A stretch of 9,187 nucleotides of DNA from Bacteroidales bacterium. Lineage in GTDB: Bacteria; Bacteroidota; Bacteroidia; Bacteroidales; Muribaculaceae. Below the pieces are notes generated by a model. That model ran no database searches. It worked only from the letters and a program-made list of their open reading frames with translations, and had not been told where the DNA came from. Numbering within the stretch: the first letter of the stretch is position 1; every line of letters begins with the position of its first letter. Positions 7,897 through 9,187 of this stretch are shown here, piece after piece. The stretch is taken from assembly GCA_004557385.1 (NCBI GenBank), contig SFEA01000059.1, positions 1 through 9,187 on the forward strand, written 5' to 3'. Position numbers and translations under genes: made by a program.

Positions 7897-8769
7897 ATGA
7901 AATACATTAATAAATTAACATTGGCTTTGGTAGTGCTCTGCATGGGTTGCCTTACCGCTTGTAACCAGGACCAAGAAGGCGCTATCTATCAGCCAAATAA
8001 TGCAGAACTCTCTTTCAACTCGAGTGCATTGGAAGATGTAGCAGTGCCTGCAGGTAATCCTGTGTACAATCTTGAGGTTTTCCGTGGCAACGTAAATGCC
8101 ACTCCTCAGGGCAAGCCTTCATTTAGCGTTACTGTAAAACAAAATGGTCAGAATGTTGAATTGGAAGGTTGCACTATCAGCGACTATCAGTTTGAAGAAG
8201 GCGCTTCGAGAGGTTATGTTGCTATCAATGTTTCTCCACTTGCTGTTGGTGTTAACGCTAACGTGACTGTGAAAATCGACGATGCCGACCTGAGTGCGGG
8301 TGGTGTTCAAGCCACTTCGTTCGCTATCTGCAAAGAGTACGACTGGGTATCTCTTGGTATGGGTACCTTCACCGACTACTTCACAATTGGTGATGTAACT
8401 TACAATGTTGAAATCCAGAAAGCTGAAGGCTTCGACCGTTGGCGTGTAATCGACCCATACGCTGAATCTATCAAAAATGATGATGGCGATAATGGCGATT
8501 GGCTTGACACCGCTGCTTGCCCATATATTGAATTCTGGAACATAGGCGACGGCTTGGTTAGTTTCAACCCATATTATATTGGCCTGCTATATCAAGGTGA
8601 CCCGTCTGCTAAGATTTATGCTTATCCAGCTACCGCTTTGGGCTTGACCAATATTAGTGGTTGGGCTGATGAAAAGACTGTTCTTTTAGCTCCTTACTAC
8701 TATGTGCCTGCTTTGGGTGGTGGTTTCAATTATGCTACTCAATACACTGCAAGAATCACATTGCCATAA
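7897..8769 (+). CDS. Putative surface lipoprotein, third gene of the SusC/D operon, family unassigned
   Basis: A 290-residue predicted lipoprotein: MKYINK, hydrophobic core, lipobox LTAC with acylated Cys22, then NQDQE, which may favour surface display. Residues about 35-145 are beta-rich and Ig/Calx-beta-like (AELSFNSS; NVTVKIDDADL). A second beta-rich region starts at 150 with WVSLGMGTFTDYF, followed by YNVEIQKAEGFDRWRVIDPY. I recall similar 'W-x-S-L-G-x-G-x-F/Y-T-D' segments in other Bacteroidota surface lipoproteins encoded beside SusC/D, but cannot name a Pfam family. An Asp/Asn-rich loop NDDGDNGDW (194-202) could bind calcium. The C-terminal third is rich in Tyr and Trp. No catalytic motif is seen. 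It starts 23 nt after the SusD stop, and a terminator lies 32 bp past its end, making it the last gene of the operon. Its position is that of SusE/SusF-like binding proteins, so an accessory ligand-binding role is inferred. Confidence 0.8.
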   Translation: MKYINKLTLALVVLCMGCLTACNQDQEGAIYQPNNAELSFNSSALEDVAVPAGNPVYNLEVFRGNVNATPQGKPSFSVTVKQNGQNVELEGCTISDYQFEEGASRGYVAINVSPLAVGVNANVTVKIDDADLSAGGVQATSFAICKEYDWVSLGMGTFTDYFTIGDVTYNVEIQKAEGFDRWRVIDPYAESIKNDDGDNGDWLDTAACPYIEFWNIGDGLVSFNPYYIGLLYQGDPSAKIYAYPATALGLTNISGWADEKTVLLAPYYYVPALGGGFNYATQYTARITLP

Positions 8770-8801
8770 TCTGAACTCGATTTAGATTAACCCTACATAT
8801 C

Positions 8802-8835
8802 AAAGGGGCGTTGCTTAATTGCAGCGCCTCTTTTT
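8802..8835 (+). terminator. Rho-independent terminator of the SusC/D operon
   Basis: AGGGGCGTTGC (8804-8814) pairs with GCAGCGCCTCT (8821-8831) around a TTAATT loop, giving an 11-bp stem with two G-T wobbles. It is followed by a run of five T (8831-8835), with A residues at 8802-8804 able to extend the stem. It lies 32 bp after the lipoprotein stop and closes the three-gene operon. Confidence 0.9.
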
Positions 8836-8869
8836 GCGCTTTTGCGGGTCGGATGCCACGAACGTGTAG

Positions 8870-8888
8870 GGGCGTATTGCATACGCCC
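8870..8888. repeat. Palindromic unit P, copy 1
   Basis: GGGCGTAT (8870-8877) and ATACGCCC (8881-8888) form a perfect 8-bp stem around a 3-nt TGC loop. The 16-nt segment 8874-8889 is repeated exactly at 9040-9055. Confidence 0.85.
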
Positions 8889-8913
8889 GCCCTCCGCTGC
8901 GGTTGCAAAATTC

Positions 8914-8930
8914 GCATCCTATGCGGATGC
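8914..8930. repeat. 17-nt hairpin H, copy 1
   Basis: GCATCC (8914-8919), loop TATGC, GGATGC (8925-8930): a perfect 6-bp stem. Compared with copies 2 and 3 the third base pair is A-T instead of G-C, a compensated change. A nearby GGATGCC (8851-8857) could be the half-remnant of another copy. Confidence 0.8.
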
Positions 8931-8951
8931 ATTTTTAACGGGGAACGCTTT

Positions 8952-8979
8952 CCGTGGGTTATGCTTCGCTCACCCACGG
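8952..8979 (-). repeat. 28-nt hairpin L, copy 1 (inverted relative to copy 2)
   Basis: CCGTGGGT (8952-8959) pairs perfectly with ACCCACGG (8972-8979) around a 12-nt loop. The loop read on the minus strand, GAGCGAAGCATA, matches the loop of the hairpin at 9114-9141 at 9 of 12 positions. Confidence 0.8.
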
Positions 8980-9011
8980 CTAAATCCCGTCGGCATTCTG
9001 TCTCCGGGGTT

Positions 9012-9028
9012 GCGTCCTATACGGACGC
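9012..9028. repeat. 17-nt hairpin H, copy 2
   Basis: GCGTCC (9012-9017), loop TATAC, GGACGC (9023-9028): a perfect 6-bp stem. Its arms are identical to copy 3, and its loop is close to that of copy 1. Confidence 0.8.
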
Positions 9029-9036
9029 CTTTCCGT

Positions 9037-9053
9037 GGTGTATTGCATACGCC
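9037..9053. repeat. Palindromic unit P, copy 2
   Basis: GGTGTAT (9037-9043) pairs with ATACGCC (9047-9053) around TGC, 7 bp with one G-T wobble. The right arm and loop are identical to copy 1; only the left arm has changed, and pairing is kept. Confidence 0.8.
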
Positions 9054-9069
9054 CGATAGGGTGGCGAGG

Positions 9070-9084
9070 ACATGCGAAGCATGT
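9070..9084. repeat. Perfect mini-hairpin ACATGC-GAA-GCATGT
   Basis: A perfect 6-bp stem (9070-9075 with 9079-9084) closed by a GAA triloop. The centre is GCGAAGC, a DNA heptamer known to fold into an unusually stable mini-hairpin. Confidence 0.75.
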
Positions 9085-9087
9085 GAG

Positions 9088-9107
9088 GCCGAGACGCAAG
9101 TCGAGGC
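9088..9107. repeat. Hairpin with tandem G-A mismatches and a GCAA tetraloop
   Basis: GCC (9088-9090), GA, GAC (9093-9095), GCAA, GTC (9100-9102), GA, GGC (9105-9107). The outer and inner 3-bp stems flank a symmetric GA/GA internal loop and are closed by a GNRA tetraloop. These are RNA-type structural motifs, but no transcript or known RNA family is evident. Confidence 0.6.
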
Positions 9108-9113
9108 ATTTAG

Positions 9114-9141
9114 CCCGGGGTAAGCGAAGCGCAACCCCGGG
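9114..9141 (+). repeat. 28-nt hairpin L, copy 2
   Basis: CCCGGGGT (9114-9121) pairs perfectly with ACCCCGGG (9134-9141) around the 12-nt loop AAGCGAAGCGCA. It has the same stem length and loop length as the inverted copy at 8952-8979. Confidence 0.8.
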
Positions 9142-9164
9142 TATCCATCATCCCCCACCATCCT

Positions 9165-9181
9165 GCGTCCGTAGAGGACGC
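9165..9181. repeat. 17-nt hairpin H, copy 3
   Basis: GCGTCC (9165-9170), loop GTAGA, GGACGC (9176-9181): a perfect 6-bp stem with arms identical to copy 2 but a different loop. It lies at the right edge of the window. Confidence 0.8.
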
Positions 9182-9187
9182 GAATTA

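Larger units (their letters stand above)
8850..9187. repeat. REP/BIME-like mosaic of GC-rich inverted repeats, no gene
   Basis: About 340 nt with no believable ORF but at least eight separable short hairpins packed almost end to end. Several fall into families: a palindrome with the core GTATTGCATACGCCCG (two copies), a 17-nt GC[A/G]TCC-N5-GGA[T/C]GC hairpin (three copies) and a 28-nt hairpin with a 12-nt GCGAAGC-containing loop (two copies in opposite orientation). TTTCCGTGG also occurs twice (8949-8957 and 9030-9038). The stretch is much more GC-rich than the other intergenic regions here. It resembles the repetitive extragenic palindromes that accumulate between genes in many bacteria. No transposase, target-site duplication or CRISPR spacing is visible. 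The array runs to the right edge and may continue. Confidence 0.75.

Noticed and set aside
8811..9161. Several overlapping open frames of 60-93 residues in the right-end region (both strands)
   Set aside because: They are read through GC-rich inverted repeats with few stop codons, overlap each other in several frames, and repeat the same short peptides because the DNA is repetitive.
8870..9181. CRISPR array
   Set aside because: Repeats are of several different types, irregularly spaced and palindromic, with no constant repeat-spacer periodicity and no cas genes in view.

Overview
The window looks like a Bacteroidota (order Bacteroidales) chromosome, probably from a gut-type organism. The evidence is an adjacent SusC/SusD pair with Bacteroidota-type lipoprotein signals, start codons preceded by A/T-rich sequence without a Shine-Dalgarno motif, and two sites matching the Bacteroidota housekeeping promoter -7 element TAnnTTTG. 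The genus cannot be fixed from the sequence alone; a Muribaculaceae- or Prevotella-like source is a guess.

Layout: (1) 1-1984 is the 3' three-quarters of valS (valyl-tRNA synthetase), running in from the left edge. (2) 1985-2127 is a convergent intergenic gap dominated by a long hairpin that probably terminates transcription from both sides. (3) 2128-2619, minus strand, is an Lrp/AsnC-family regulator with a recognisable promoter at 2676-2705. (4) 2620-3150 is a divergent regulatory region; a TATCTTTG -7 element at 2914-2921 implies a leader of about 220 nt before the next operon. (5) 3151-8769 is a three-gene operon: a SusC/RagA-type TonB-dependent outer-membrane transporter, a SusD/RagB-type surface lipoprotein, and a third lipoprotein of unassigned family. 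A strong intrinsic terminator follows at 8802-8835. (6) 8836-9187 holds no credible gene. It is a dense mosaic of short GC-rich inverted repeats resembling REP/BIME-type intergenic elements.

How the parts work together: SusC and SusD homologues form a 'pedal-bin' complex in which the SusD lipoprotein captures a glycan or peptide and caps the SusC barrel, and TonB energy drives import. The third lipoprotein sits where SusE/SusF-like surface binding proteins usually lie and is probably an accessory binding protein. No carbohydrate-active enzyme, peptidase, HTCS, SusR or ECF/anti-sigma gene lies in the window, so the substrate cannot be predicted. The Lrp-type protein is the only visible candidate regulator, and only by position.

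No clearly new multi-gene system is present. The least explained parts are the hairpin mosaic at the right end, the third lipoprotein, and the long leader upstream of susC.
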